NCBI GenBank assembly: GCA_004292955.1
Contig: RDXX01000069.1
Location: 1 to 36,338, forward strand
Direction of reading: 5' to 3'
Source: Oscillatoriales cyanobacterium
GTDB taxonomy: Bacteria > Cyanobacteriota > Cyanobacteriia > Cyanobacteriales > Microcoleaceae
Length of the DNA stretch: 36,338 nucleotides
Shown piece after piece: positions 17,412 to 29,246 of the stretch. Positions within the stretch are counted from its first letter, which is position 1. Each line of letters opens with the position of its first letter. The notes beneath the pieces were generated by a model. It was given only the letters and a program-made list of their open reading frames with translations, was not told where the DNA came from and did no database searches. A program made the translations under genes and the position numbers.

Positions 17412-18128
17412 TTACATAAATCCGTGTTCGGCTAAGAATTCAGGTGTAATTGTTCCCAAACTGTTGATGGCGGGGGTTTCTTCCCAGGGTTCGGGATGGG
17501 CTTCCCGGCCGCCGCTGCGGAGAAATTTGGCTACGTATTTGCCTAGTATGTCTGCTTCTAAATTGACTAAACTTCCCGGCTGCAAATAGCTGAGGTTTGT
17601 CTCGGAAAAACTGTGCGGAATTACGGCAACTTCAAACCAATTTCCGTCTGCATCGCAATCTGCTACGGTGAGGCTGATGCCGTTGACGGCGATGCTGCCC
17701 TTGGAAACGATGTATGGCGCAATTTGACGCTGCCATCCCGAATTGGCTGTTGGTGGGGCTGTAAACCTCATCTCCCAAGCGTTGGCGGTTTGGGTGGATG
17801 TCGCTAAAGTGCCGATCGCATCTACGTGTCCCGTCACAAAATGTCCGCCCAATTTGCTACCGGCGCGCAGCGAGGTTTCTAGGTTCACCCAAGCATCGGG
17901 GAATGCTCCCAAATTAGTGCGGCGCAAGGTTTCTGGGGAAGCGATGGCGACAAAACCTTGGGGCAGAACTTCCACCACTGTCAAACAAACTCCATCCACT
18001 GCTACGCTGTCGCCAATGGCTAAATCTTGTAAAATCTGATAGGAGTTGCTTGAGGTGCAGGAAATTTGGAAGTAATCGTTGCCTAGCGATTTCAGCTTTC
18101 CGAGAGATTGAATTAGTCCTGTAAACAT
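17412..18128 (-). CDS. ribE: Riboflavin synthase alpha chain
   Basis: A 238-aa enzyme joining two 6,7-dimethyl-8-ribityllumazine molecules to riboflavin. The diagnostic N-terminus MFTGLIQSLGKL is present, with two lumazine-binding repeats: residues about 1-97 (DSVAVDGVCLTVVEV, SLRAGSKLGGHFVTGHVD) and about 98-195 (GSIAVNGISLTVADCD). The C-terminus carries about 30 extra residues (EAHPEPWEETPAINSLG). The start is the unambiguous first ATG. I see no FMN riboswitch in the 235 bases between this gene and the divergent nuclease gene. It appears to stand alone. Confidence 0.96.
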   Translation of the reverse strand: MFTGLIQSLGKLKSLGNDYFQISCTSSNSYQILQDLAIGDSVAVDGVCLTVVEVLPQGFVAIASPETLRRTNLGAFPDAWVNLETSLRAGSKLGGHFVTGHVDAIGTLATSTQTANAWEMRFTAPPTANSGWQRQIAPYIVSKGSIAVNGISLTVADCDADGNWFEVAVIPHSFSETNLSYLQPGSLVNLEADILGKYVAKFLRSGGREAHPEPWEETPAINSLGTITPEFLAEHGFM

Positions 18129-18363
18129 AGTTATTTTTTGGTAGTCGATCGCTTATTTAAATCAAACCACAGTCACAAACCAGACGGAGGAGCTTTTGCC
18201 ATCCCCTCTATCCCTATTGTCAATGGAAAATCTAAAATCTAAAATCGACAGTCCCAGATCGGTTGCAGATTCAGGCGAAGATCGAGTCATACTGGATTTA
18301 GGTGATCTTTATGTCCAAATTCTCCACCGCCTTGCAGTTTCTTAATTCTATGAGGCCGATCGA

Positions 18364-18873
18364 ATGATTGAAATGAAAGTCGCTGGAATTGCCTTAGATG
18401 CAGCCACGCGCAGCCCAATTGTCCTATTGAGAGACGCTACTGAGCGTCGCGCTTTGCCTATTTATATTGGTCAGGAGCAAGCAAAGGCTATTATTAGTGC
18501 TCTGGAAGGCCACAAGCCTCCTCGACCTTTAACTCACGATTTGATGGTCAATTTCCTAGAGGCCTGGAGTCTTACCTTGGAGCGGATAGTGATTCACTCG
18601 CTGCAAGATAACACGTTCTATGCCGTGCTGATTGTCCGTCAGGGTGAAGTGAAAAAAGAGATCGATGCCCGTCCCAGCGACGCGATCGCCATAGCTCTGC
18701 GGACGAATAGCCCCATCTGGGTGATGGAAGAAGTCGTCGCCGATGCTTCTATACCGGTCGATCGAGATGCTGATGAGGCCGAACGCCGGGCCTTTCGCGA
18801 ATTTATCTCAAACCTCCGCCCGGAGGATTTGATCAAGAGAAGCGGCTTGGGCCAAAGCGAAACTTCCTCCTAA
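18364..18873 (+). CDS. Bifunctional nuclease family protein (BFN, DUF151)
   Basis: A 169-aa soluble protein with the DUF151 core: MKVAGIALDAATRSPIVLL, RALPIYIGQEQAKAI and IDARPSDAIAIALR. Family members have been reported to have DNase and RNase activity, and a crystallised homologue is a dimer or hexamer; its role in cyanobacteria is not established. It is followed 5 bases after its stop by the aldo/keto reductase, which argues for a shared transcript. The start ATG (ATGATTGAAATG) was chosen by position in the family core; the second ATG four codons in is also possible. Confidence 0.9.
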   Translation: MIEMKVAGIALDAATRSPIVLLRDATERRALPIYIGQEQAKAIISALEGHKPPRPLTHDLMVNFLEAWSLTLERIVIHSLQDNTFYAVLIVRQGEVKKEIDARPSDAIAIALRTNSPIWVMEEVVADASIPVDRDADEAERRAFREFISNLRPEDLIKRSGLGQSETSS

Positions 18874-18878
18874 CAGAT

Positions 18879-20009
18879 ATGCGCTATCGACGGTTTGGCA
18901 AAACTAACTTGCACCTGTCCGTATTTTCCTTGGGAACCATGCGTTATTTGGCTTCTGAGGAAATTGCCTTTCAGACTGTACAACAAGCTGTATCTCAGGG
19001 AATCAATCACCTGGAAACGGCGGCGGGTTACGGTTGCAGCGAGGAATATCTAGGCGCGGCCCTCGCATCTGGTTTGTCTGTCGATCGATCGCGCTTCCAC
19101 GTCACCACGAAAATCCCTCCTGGGGACGATGCTGCTGCCACGGAACGCTGCATCGACTCGTCTCTCAAACGTCTAAATCTAGACTATATCGATTGTCTGG
19201 CAATTCATGGTTTGAATGCTTGGGAACATTTGGCTTGGGTGCGATCGCCCACAGGCTGCATGGAAGCTGTACGCAAAGCCTTGGCTGATGGCCGAATTCG
19301 GCACGTCGGTTTCTCGACTCACGGGCCTCTGGATCTGATTTTGGCTGCTATAAATACAGATTTATTTGAATTTGTCAACCTGCATTATTACTATTTTTTT
19401 CAGCGCAACGCCCCGGCAGTTGAACTCGCCAAGCACAAAGATATGGGCGTTTTCATCATTTCTCCGGCAGACAAAGGAGGGCAACTCTACACGCCCCCAG
19501 AAACTCTCGCACAATTGTGCTCGCCTTTCTCGCCTTTGGAGTTGAACTATCGGTTTTTACTGAGCGATACTAGAATTGGAACTCTGAGTGTGGGGCCTGC
19601 AAATCCGACAGAATTAGAGCAACCTCTAAAATATGCCGATCGCGACTTTCCCCTCACCCAGGCCGAAATTGCTGCGTTTGTGAGGATTGAATCGGTGATT
19701 GCCGATCGTTTGAAAACTGACAAATGCAGCCAGTGCTACGCCTGTTTGCCTTGCCCGGAAAACATCAACATTCCCGAAGTATTGCGGCTGCGGAATCTCG
19801 CTGTCGGGTGCGACATGACTGAGTTTGGCAAATACCGTTATGCTATGTTTGAAAATGCCGGACATTGGTTTCCTGGAAGCAAAGGCAACCGCTGCACCGA
19901 TTGCGGCGAATGTTTGCCCAGGTGTCCCGAAGAGTTGGACATCCCAACTTTGCTCAAAGACACTCACCAGCGACTGAATGGCAAAGCGGGCAGGCGGTTG
20001 TGGGATTGA
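18879..20009 (+). CDS. Aldo/keto reductase with C-terminal dicluster ferredoxin-like domain
   Basis: A 376-aa oxidoreductase. The AKR TIM barrel occupies residues 1-260: RRFGKTNLHLSVFSLGTM at the N-terminus, the catalytic tyrosine in ETAAGYGCSEEYLG, lysine in VTTKIPP and histidine in AIHGLN. The usual active-site aspartate position in LETAA is glutamate. From about 280 are two 4Fe-4S motifs: C283, C286, C289 and C292 (spacing CxxCxxCxxCP, one residue shorter than the usual third gap) and C339, C342, C345 and C349 (CxxCxxCxxxCP). Proteins of this group could pass electrons from ferredoxin-like clusters to a carbonyl substrate. The gene is likely co-transcribed with the upstream nuclease. Confidence 0.9.
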   Translation: MRYRRFGKTNLHLSVFSLGTMRYLASEEIAFQTVQQAVSQGINHLETAAGYGCSEEYLGAALASGLSVDRSRFHVTTKIPPGDDAAATERCIDSSLKRLNLDYIDCLAIHGLNAWEHLAWVRSPTGCMEAVRKALADGRIRHVGFSTHGPLDLILAAINTDLFEFVNLHYYYFFQRNAPAVELAKHKDMGVFIISPADKGGQLYTPPETLAQLCSPFSPLELNYRFLLSDTRIGTLSVGPANPTELEQPLKYADRDFPLTQAEIAAFVRIESVIADRLKTDKCSQCYACLPCPENINIPEVLRLRNLAVGCDMTEFGKYRYAMFENAGHWFPGSKGNRCTDCGECLPRCPEELDIPTLLKDTHQRLNGKAGRRLWD

Positions 20010-20026
20010 AACACAAGGTGACAGTT

Positions 20027-20154
20027 GACAGTTGACAGTTGACAGTTGACAGTTGACAGCAAAGTCTACCTGGAAGGAAGAGGATTGGAGTAATGAATCG
20101 TCTTCTTTTAATTTCTCCGCGGGTTCCAGCTTTAAACCAATTCTTTCTGGTAAA
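20027..20154 (-). repeat. Interspersed ~110-bp repeat, copy F, with heptamer tail
   Basis: On the - strand the body 20154-20055 reads TTACCAGAAAGAATTGG, then AGAAATTAAAAG, ATTCATTACTCCAATCC and AGGTAGA, more divergent in the middle (AAGCTGGAACCCGCGG). The adjoining part, 20054-20027, is (CTGTCAA)n, the same arrangement as in the other copies. From 20155 to 20337 I see no other feature. Confidence 0.82.
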
Positions 20155-20337
20155 AAAAACTAAATTACAAAATTTGGTTGAAGAGCCAGAAAATTTATTT
20201 CTATGACAATACCCCAGTTATTTTATGACTTTCTTCGACCCAGCGAGAGCCAACATTTTTCTGATGGGTGATTAACGGAACTCTCTCTAAAATCTCAACT
20301 TCCAAATCTCAACTTGATACTTCCAGATTAATATCCC

Positions 20338-23652
<3,315 letters not shown>

Positions 23653-23669
23653 TTTTGTCGCAATAAATT

Positions 23670-24200
23670 ATGATGAATCACCACAAATTCAGCCACCAAA
23701 ATCAAGTTTTCCGGCGCAGACCTAGCATTTTGACAAAAAGTTTATTTTTGTTCCTAATTGCGAGTTCTACGTGCATCACAGCCTTGCTGTGGGGACAATC
23801 TGCGGCGTTTTCCCAGCAACCAGTCTGCCCGAGTGGAGACGCTGCCAATTTCCCGTCGCCGCCGCTTTCGCAAGCCGAAAAGAGCACGCCGAGTCTGTGG
23901 TTGGCTCAAAAACAGTTTGGCGGCAAATTGCTCGATCGCTGGTTTGTCGATCGCAGCAACACATGGGTTATCATCATCGTCAACCGCCAACTGTGGAGTT
24001 TGCTGGATTATATGGAACGCTATCAGTTTGTCAACCGCTTCGGCGCTGCTTCCAGCGAGTATGGTTACAACCTGCGAGTTTGCAACCGTCAGGGGACTGC
24101 TTTGGCGGTTTATGCGTGCAAGGGCGATCGATCGAGCTGTAAAATAGATTTAGAATCTCTGTCAAATCCGGGTCTTCGAGGCAAAATCAAAGCTTTTTAG
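23670..24200 (+). CDS. Small secreted protein of unknown function
   Basis: A 176-aa protein with an N-terminal signal sequence: basic start (FRRRPSILTK), hydrophobic core FLFLIASSTCITALLW and a likely cleavage site after AAFSQQ. The mature part has a cysteine before the linker (PVCPSG), and three more in the C-terminal half (RVCNRQG, YACKGDR, SCKIDLE). This suggests disulfide bonding in the periplasm. The central part, WVIIIVNRQLWSLLDYMERYQFVNRFG, is well formed and not low complexity. No domain is recognised. It begins 17 bases after the sensor kinase gene and could be co-transcribed with it; a role as an accessory sensing protein is a guess. Confidence 0.72.
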   Translation: MMNHHKFSHQNQVFRRRPSILTKSLFLFLIASSTCITALLWGQSAAFSQQPVCPSGDAANFPSPPLSQAEKSTPSLWLAQKQFGGKLLDRWFVDRSNTWVIIIVNRQLWSLLDYMERYQFVNRFGAASSEYGYNLRVCNRQGTALAVYACKGDRSSCKIDLESLSNPGLRGKIKAF

Positions 24201-24263
24201 TAGGGTGCGCCAGCTATAGAGATTTTTGAGATAATCGATAAATTAAGAGGTGACGCACCGTGC
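24201..24263. repeat. Degenerate hairpin element related to 3721-3785
   Basis: TAGGGTGCGCCAGC on the left and GTGACGCACCG on the right form imperfect inverted arms of about 10 bp over 60 bp. The left arm shares the GTAGGGTGCG start with the element at 3721, so both belong to one family. It starts directly after the stop codon of the secreted protein. Confidence 0.6.
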
Positions 24264-24380
24264 ATTTGAGCTAATAAATGCGGTTTCCAAAAACGGAATT
24301 AAAAAAAATTAATATCGAAATAGACAACAAATTGTGAGAAAAATTACGGGTGCATCTGGGTTTGGCAATTATATCTGTAG

Positions 24381-24447
24381 GGGCGAAGCATGACCGCAGT
24401 CAATATGGGATTATAACTAATAACTTATATACGGTCATGCTTCGCCC
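24381..24447. repeat. 67-bp hairpin with 16-bp perfect inverted arms
   Basis: GGGCGAAGCATGACCG at 24381-24396 is the exact reverse complement of 24432-24447, with a 35-base AT-rich loop. It is not flanked by a clear target duplication. It lies upstream of the 105-aa gene and is likely a MITE or REP-like element. Confidence 0.85.
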
Positions 24448-24505
24448 TCTTCAAAAACCAGATAGACCTAAAATTAAAAATTACTAGCAAAACAACAGGC
24501 AAAAA

Positions 24506-24823
24506 ATGGCACTTCCTCAAAAAAAATCACGCAGTATCATCATAAACGATGAAAAATATCGTTGGCTTATTTCACGTGACGATTACGGCGGCATTGGTTT
24601 GTTTATAGAGTTATACGAGAATCCTGCTCAGAAATTGACGACAGCTTTTTCTTTTGGTTATCCAGCTATTACTCCTGTGTTCGTGTGTGAGGTAATTCTC
24701 CATGCCTTAGCACAAGGATACACGCCTCACAAAAAAGGTCAGAATTTTGGGCTACCTGAAAATTCACCCTTAGTAGTAGTTAAGAATTTAACAATTAACG
24801 CAGCTTATAAGTACAACTGGTGA
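24506..24823 (+). CDS. Hypothetical 105-aa protein
   Basis: No family recognised. The composition is that of a folded soluble protein (RSIIINDEKYRWLISRDDYGG, GIGLFIELYENPAQKLT, VFVCEVILHALAQGY), with a beta-rich start, one central helix and a C-terminal beta segment (PLVVVKNLTINAAYKYNW). There is a single cysteine. The start ATG is preceded by AACAGGCAAAAA, a weak ribosome site. It lies between a hairpin element and the 72-bp array, suggesting an accessory cargo-like position, but base composition is like the neighbours. It could be a small conserved cyanobacterial protein or an unrecognised antitoxin-like gene; neither is supported further. Confidence 0.6.
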   Translation: MALPQKKSRSIIINDEKYRWLISRDDYGGIGLFIELYENPAQKLTTAFSFGYPAITPVFVCEVILHALAQGYTPHKKGQNFGLPENSPLVVVKNLTINAAYKYNW

Positions 24824-24869
24824 CTGACACACTCTATGGTTAAAGATGCGTCAGTTTTGATGATTTTCA

Positions 24870-25199
24870 AGGTACGTAGTTGCGCTTCAGCGCTCTTTAG
24901 ATCTATGAAAAAGCGCTGAAGCGCAACTACTTACCTCAAAACGTACTTAACTTTTCACTACTTGCTCTTTAGATTTATGAAAGAGCGCTGAAGCGCAACT
25001 ACGTACCTCAACACGTACTTAACTTTTTACTGCTTGTTTTTTAGATCTATGAAAGAGCGCTGAAGCTTTAGATCTATGAAAGAGCGCTGAAGCGCAACTA
25101 CTTACCTCAAAACGTACTTAACTTTTTACTGCTTGTTTTTTAGATCTATGAAAGAGCGCTGAAGCGCAACTACGTACCTTAAAACGTACTTAACTTTTC
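24870..25199. repeat. 72-bp tandem array with hairpin cores, ending in the stop of the solute-binding protein gene
   Basis: ACGTACTTAACTTTT recurs at 24941, 25013, 25112 and 25184, spacings of 72, 99 and 72 bp. The 99-bp unit contains an internal 27-bp duplication (TTTAGATCTATGAAAGAGCG plus the next bases). Each unit carries GCGCTGAAGCGCAACTAC. At the left edge, 24870-24893 and 24914-24937 form an inverted repeat with one mismatch. The last unit start overlaps the final codons and stop (-) of the solute-binding protein gene (25190-25199). Confidence 0.93.
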
Positions 25200-26299
25200 A
25201 CTACTTGTCGAATTTCTTGCCAAAGCGATCGATATTCGGCAATCCCCGCATCTCCAAACGGCAGCAGAAAGTCGCTGGCGGCAAGAATTTTAGCATCCGG
25301 TAACAACACGGGATTGCTTCGCACATCGGCGGGCAAAGCCTCGGGTTTCATGCCGACAATTATCGGCGAACTAGCTTTAGCCAGCAAAGATAATTGAGGC
25401 GCAATCTGAGGCTGCAAGCAAAAATTAATCCATTTTTCCACTAACGAAACTGGCTTTTTTGATGCTGGTTGTACCCACAAATCCGTCCACAGTGCAGTTC
25501 CAGAAACTGGAATTACTACAGCAATATCCTTTTGAGTTTGTAACAGCGGCAGTACGTCACCAGATGAACCTACGGCTAACCAAGTATCACCTAAAATTAA
25601 CGGTTGCAGGTATGTATCGGAACTGTAAAGCTTAGTTTGGGCGTGCAGATTTGCCAGTTCTTTTTTGAGGTTGGGAACTTTATCTAATTGCTGCGTGTTG
25701 TAAGATTTTCCGAGTTTTTTTAATGTTAAACCGATCACTTCTCTCGCGCTATCCGGTAGCGAAATTCGATCGCGCAATTCGACTCGCCACAAGTCACTCC
25801 AATCAGTCGGAGTCCACCCCAAATCCTTAAATTTGTCGGTTCGATAGGCAATTACCGTACTTCCCCAGCGGTAAGGTGCAGCCCAAACTTGACCTTTAGC
25901 GTCTAATTGGCCGTCAGCGTTACGCCGGACGAGTTTTTGCCATCTTTCGGGCAATTGCGACCAATTAGCAATTTTAGCAGGATCGATCGGCTGAATCAAT
26001 TTTTGCCGAATTGCCAAAGTCAGCCAATAATCTCCCAACATCACCAAGTCAGCTTGATTTTTGGCTTCCGGTGTCCGTTTCCACTCCTGTAACAAAGCGA
26101 ATAATTCTTTTAATTGCCCTTCCTGCGTTACCTGCAACTGCGGAGACGGTTGTAAATCGCGGCTAAATTTGCTTGCGAGTTGGGCCGGAATACCGTTTTT
26201 GAGCGATCGAATTTTGAGAGTGGGTTTCGAGTCGCAACCTGCCGCCAATTGACTTAAAGTTAGGGTGGCTGCGCCCAATAGCAAAGACCTTCGTTTCAC
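25190..26299 (-). CDS. Extracellular solute-binding lipoprotein (PotD-like)
   Basis: A periplasmic solute-binding protein resembling polyamine or iron binding lipoproteins. Start at the GTG at 26299 (369 aa) because it begins a signal peptide KRRSLLLGAATLTLSQLAAGC, whose lipobox LAAGC puts the lipidated cysteine at residue 22; the twin arginine could also make it a Tat substrate. A longer form from the GTG at 26386 adds 29 residues with no signal character. The mature part has the two-lobe pattern (APYRWGSTVIAYRTDKFKDLG, YLQPLILGDTWLAVGSSGD). No permease or ATPase is adjacent, so it may use components elsewhere or be a sensory binding protein. Its 3' end overlaps the tandem array. Confidence 0.85.
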   Translation of the reverse strand: MKRRSLLLGAATLTLSQLAAGCDSKPTLKIRSLKNGIPAQLASKFSRDLQPSPQLQVTQEGQLKELFALLQEWKRTPEAKNQADLVMLGDYWLTLAIRQKLIQPIDPAKIANWSQLPERWQKLVRRNADGQLDAKGQVWAAPYRWGSTVIAYRTDKFKDLGWTPTDWSDLWRVELRDRISLPDSAREVIGLTLKKLGKSYNTQQLDKVPNLKKELANLHAQTKLYSSDTYLQPLILGDTWLAVGSSGDVLPLLQTQKDIAVVIPVSGTALWTDLWVQPASKKPVSLVEKWINFCLQPQIAPQLSLLAKASSPIIVGMKPEALPADVRSNPVLLPDAKILAASDFLLPFGDAGIAEYRSLWQEIRQVVKS

Positions 26300-26836
26300 C
26301 TGTGAATCCGCTTTTCTAAATATTGACCGATGTTTTGTGTTCTGCGACCCGGGAAATAATTGTTTGTCGAGTCCGGTAGTCCGCACCGATTTGTCTTATT
26401 TCTTTTTCCAACACATAGCCATTGTACTAGCTTCTGCTGCGATCGGAGTCGGTGCTCGTCTTGCCGTCAACTTACCGCCTCGTTTCTGAACTCCAAATTT
26501 CTTTGGGCTAATTTTGCCGGTCTTTGCGGGCGATCGCCTGTATCTGTGTTACATTCCTTAATATCAGGAAACCGCGAAAGCGCCACACTCTGCCGTTGGA
26601 TGACGCTTTTTCCACAAACGAAGTGAAAAAGTCCTTTTAAATCCGCGACAGTTTAATAACTACAAAACCCGGTTGCTGTCTCCATAACAATCTCAACTCC
26701 CAAATCGAAAAATGGCAAATTGACTGCCGAGTCAATCTCACACTCCTGGAGGGACTCCCACTCTCAGAAGCCGAGTTTTTTTGTTTTTTTTAACTCTGAT
26801 TGAAGGTTTGAACAAAGTATAGGAGTTAACAAACCT

Positions 26837-26886
26837 CGTTTCAGAATCCAAGAAAATCTAAAATCTAAAATCTAAAATCTAAAATC
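26837..26886. repeat. Heptamer array (AAAATCT)n
   Basis: Several near-perfect AAAATCT units, the same unit as at about 11645-11670. The reverse complement, AGATTTT, occurs at about 30008-30040. The rest of 26387-26836 has no convincing gene; short frames on both strands lack any recognisable content. Confidence 0.88.
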
Positions 26887-27029
26887 CTCAAGCTGAGTAT
26901 CTCAACCTAGCGTCAGGATTGGGAAGACAACAATTACGTCAAAAATTAAATAATTTAGTGATAAATCCCACTTATGTAAAGATTTCCCTAATATGTAAAG
27001 ATATAAGTTACTATTCCGAGGATGACTGT

Positions 27030-27425
27030 ATGGAAGCGCTACGCCAGCAAGTTACAGCATTGACCCAACAAGTCGATGCTTTGTACAAACTCGTAGAAAA
27101 CCTCAATGAAAAGTTATTGGAGTCCGCCAAGGAGACGAAGCTGGCCCAGCAGCATATGGACGATCGCTCCCTGACAGCAGGAAATCACAAAACCTCTCCC
27201 TATCAAAGCTACAGCAATCTCGACGGCATCCTCGGTCACAAGGACATACTGTTAGATGACAACTACTTCGACAAGAATTCTCAAAGTCTGGAAAAAGAGC
27301 TGACTTCCGAGATTCAAATCCAGCGCCTAACAGCTCAGCTAACAGCGGCTTACAATCGAATTGCTGCCTTAGAAGAACAGTTGGTCGCCAAAAGAATGCA
27401 CTCACACGTAGGCGGGTCTAATTAA
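27030..27425 (+). CDS. Coiled-coil protein of unknown function
   Basis: A 131-aa soluble protein. The start is the ATG at 27030, well placed 8 bases after a GAGG ribosome-binding sequence (27018-27021); the longer frame from 26919 starts with TTG and has no such site. The N-terminal 45 residues form a heptad-like coil (EALRQQVTALTQQVDALYKL). A polar middle (Q/S/N rich) follows, and a second coil ends the protein (EIQIQRLTAQLTAAYNRIAA). A scaffold or regulator role is possible, but no partner is suggested by the neighbours, which are unrelated and on the other strand. Confidence 0.75.
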   Translation: MEALRQQVTALTQQVDALYKLVENLNEKLLESAKETKLAQQHMDDRSLTAGNHKTSPYQSYSNLDGILGHKDILLDDNYFDKNSQSLEKELTSEIQIQRLTAQLTAAYNRIAALEEQLVAKRMHSHVGGSN

Positions 27426-27742
27426 ATATTGCTGCTGGCGATCGGCATGGATCGAGAGAGAAAATACAAGTTGCCTTGATTTATGCTCGTCTACTTATAG
27501 AGTCATTGAATAGAGTGTTTTGTCTCGCGAAATTCACAGGAGGAATACTGCATCAAAGCGAGATATTGTGTAGAATATTCTGTAAATCTGAAAGCAAAAA
27601 TGCTACAGAAAATGATATAATTATTCAGCCCAAACAAAGCTAGTTGAGCAGCACAACGAGGTTGGCAGCTCGATCGCACATCTGAATTTTTCATATTTAA
27701 TGCCTGATATTCCGACAGGCACGGAAAAGGAAAAACCCGGTT

Positions 27743-28849
27743 TTACTGTTGAATTTCACACCGCGAGGCTAGGGCTTCCACAGCTTGCAGAAGTTGGGTT
27801 GGAGTCCAATTCACAGCTAGGCCGCTGGCGATCGCACACGCACCCGCACCCACACCTTCCTTCACGTACCCGCGATCGTAAGCTTGCAGTTGCGGGTAGC
27901 GAGAACTGGCAAAACTTAGCTGTGCAGCCAACAGAGGGACACCGCCGATATCCGAGGCGAGTCCTACAGTGTCCCCTGTGGGGTCTTCCGCCACCCAGCG
28001 CGTAGTCCCCACCGCGACTTGTTCGGGACACCATAACAGCTCGTATTCCGTGGCTAAGGCTTGCATCAAAGCATACACTGCCAGCATTTGCGTGCCACCA
28101 GCCAAAAGTACCCCGCAAGTCCGACTCGCGGCGATCGCCATTCCCGCCACCGCTATTTGCATCGGATCGCCCACCGCCGCCACCAAATCCAGGGGGGTGC
28201 TATTTTTTCTGCCGATTTCCCACCCAGCATTATTGAGTCCCGCTGTCACCGCAGCCAATTTTTGAGCGTGATTGCAGGTAGGGTGAGAACTATTAACCTT
28301 ACCCGCCGCTGCAATTCCCAAACCCATTAACACGCCCAAAGCAGTAGTCGTGCCACCAACTACGCACTCCCCTAAAATGACATAACTGCCATTAGTTTCG
28401 GCGGCCAATTTAGCGCCCCAAATTAATCCTTGTTCCAGCAAATGTTTGACTATTTCTAGTTCCAAAGCATTCCCAGAAGTTAGACACTTTGCCGCAGTAC
28501 CGCCCAAATCAATTGTAGGTACGGGAGGCGGCAGGGGTAAACCTGCATTAAACAGGTAAAGGGGAATTTCCAAAGCTTCGACTACGGCGCGAGATATTAG
28601 CACCGGTGAGGCACCGGCTTCTAGGGGCGGCAAGGGATACTGCGGTGACGGTTGCGGGCCGTTATACAAAAATTCTGCATCGGCCAAACAAGTAAATTGT
28701 CGATCGCGCGGGGTTGCTCCTGCTGCCGAAATCCCCGGAATTAAGCCAGTTGCGGTGAATCCTAACACGCAGGCAAATATCGGTTTTTGTCCCCGATGGC
28801 GATCGAGCCACCGCTGGCCCTGTTCAATTTCTGTATAAACATGAATCAT
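27743..28849 (-). CDS. cobT: CobT-like nicotinate-nucleotide dimethylbenzimidazole phosphoribosyltransferase family protein (UPF0284)
   Basis: A 368-aa enzyme of the TIGR00303/UPF0284 branch related to CobT, which adds alpha-ribazole phosphate for the lower ligand of cobalamin. Diagnostic segments are FLYNGPQPSPQYPLPPLEAG, a glycine-rich IVLGECVVGGTTTALGVLMG-like turn (YVILGECVVGGTTTALGVL), and TPLDLVAAVGDPMQIAVAGM near the active site. The C-terminal VKEGVGAGA loop is also typical. Some cyanobacteria make pseudocobalamin, so the exact base is uncertain. It is downstream of DUF2232 on the same strand with about 400 bases of repeats between; the pair is a recurrent cyanobacterial neighbourhood. 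Confidence 0.85.
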   Translation of the reverse strand: MIHVYTEIEQGQRWLDRHRGQKPIFACVLGFTATGLIPGISAAGATPRDRQFTCLADAEFLYNGPQPSPQYPLPPLEAGASPVLISRAVVEALEIPLYLFNAGLPLPPPVPTIDLGGTAAKCLTSGNALELEIVKHLLEQGLIWGAKLAAETNGSYVILGECVVGGTTTALGVLMGLGIAAAGKVNSSHPTCNHAQKLAAVTAGLNNAGWEIGRKNSTPLDLVAAVGDPMQIAVAGMAIAASRTCGVLLAGGTQMLAVYALMQALATEYELLWCPEQVAVGTTRWVAEDPTGDTVGLASDIGGVPLLAAQLSFASSRYPQLQAYDRGYVKEGVGAGACAIASGLAVNWTPTQLLQAVEALASRCEIQQ

Positions 28850-29240
28850 AATTAGTCAGTTGACAGTTGACAGTTGACAGTTGGCAGTAATAATCGGGGA
28901 TTGGTAATGGGGAATTGGTAATGGGGAATTGGTAATGGGGAATTGGTAATGGGGAATTGGTAATTGCCGGAAAAACTAGAAAGAGGGAAAGCGGATAATT
29001 TGATTTTTTTCCTTCCCTCAACATCCATCTGTTAAATCTGTTACAAGATCCTTCTTCCCTCTTCCTTCTTCCCTCTTCCTTCTTCCCTCTTCCCTCTTCC
29101 TTCTTCCCTCTTCCTTCTTCCCTCTTCCCTCTTCCTTCTTCCTTCTTCCCTCTTCCTTCTTCCCTCTTCCCTCTTCCTTCTTCCCTCTTCCCTCTTCCTT
29201 CTTCCTTCTTCCTGATGACTGATGACTAATGACTAATGAC
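28850..29240. repeat. Three arrays between the DUF2232 and cobT genes
   Basis: 28857-28885 is (CAGTTGA)n, a 7-bp unit. 28895-28965 is (GGGGAATTGGTAAT)n, 14 bp. 29047-29212 is pyrimidine-rich, with CTTCTTC/CCTCTTC heptamers in irregular order, about 24 units. A final GATGACTAAT run (29214-29240) completes it. The frames through these arrays are periodic artefacts. Confidence 0.95.
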
Positions 29241-29246
29241 TTCCGA

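Noticed and set aside
24870..25199. CRISPR-like regularly spaced repeats
   Set aside because: The units are contiguous 72-bp tandem copies with no variable spacers and no cas genes nearby.
27703..27746. Terminator-like GCCTG/CAGGC and AAAACC/GGTTTT palindromes after the CobT-like gene
   Set aside because: Stems are short and there is no clear T tract on the coding strand; too weak to call a terminator.
27700..28330. Frames of 89-120 codons in or around the CobT-like gene
   Set aside because: Antisense or alternative-frame shadows; the 368-aa frame has clear family motifs.
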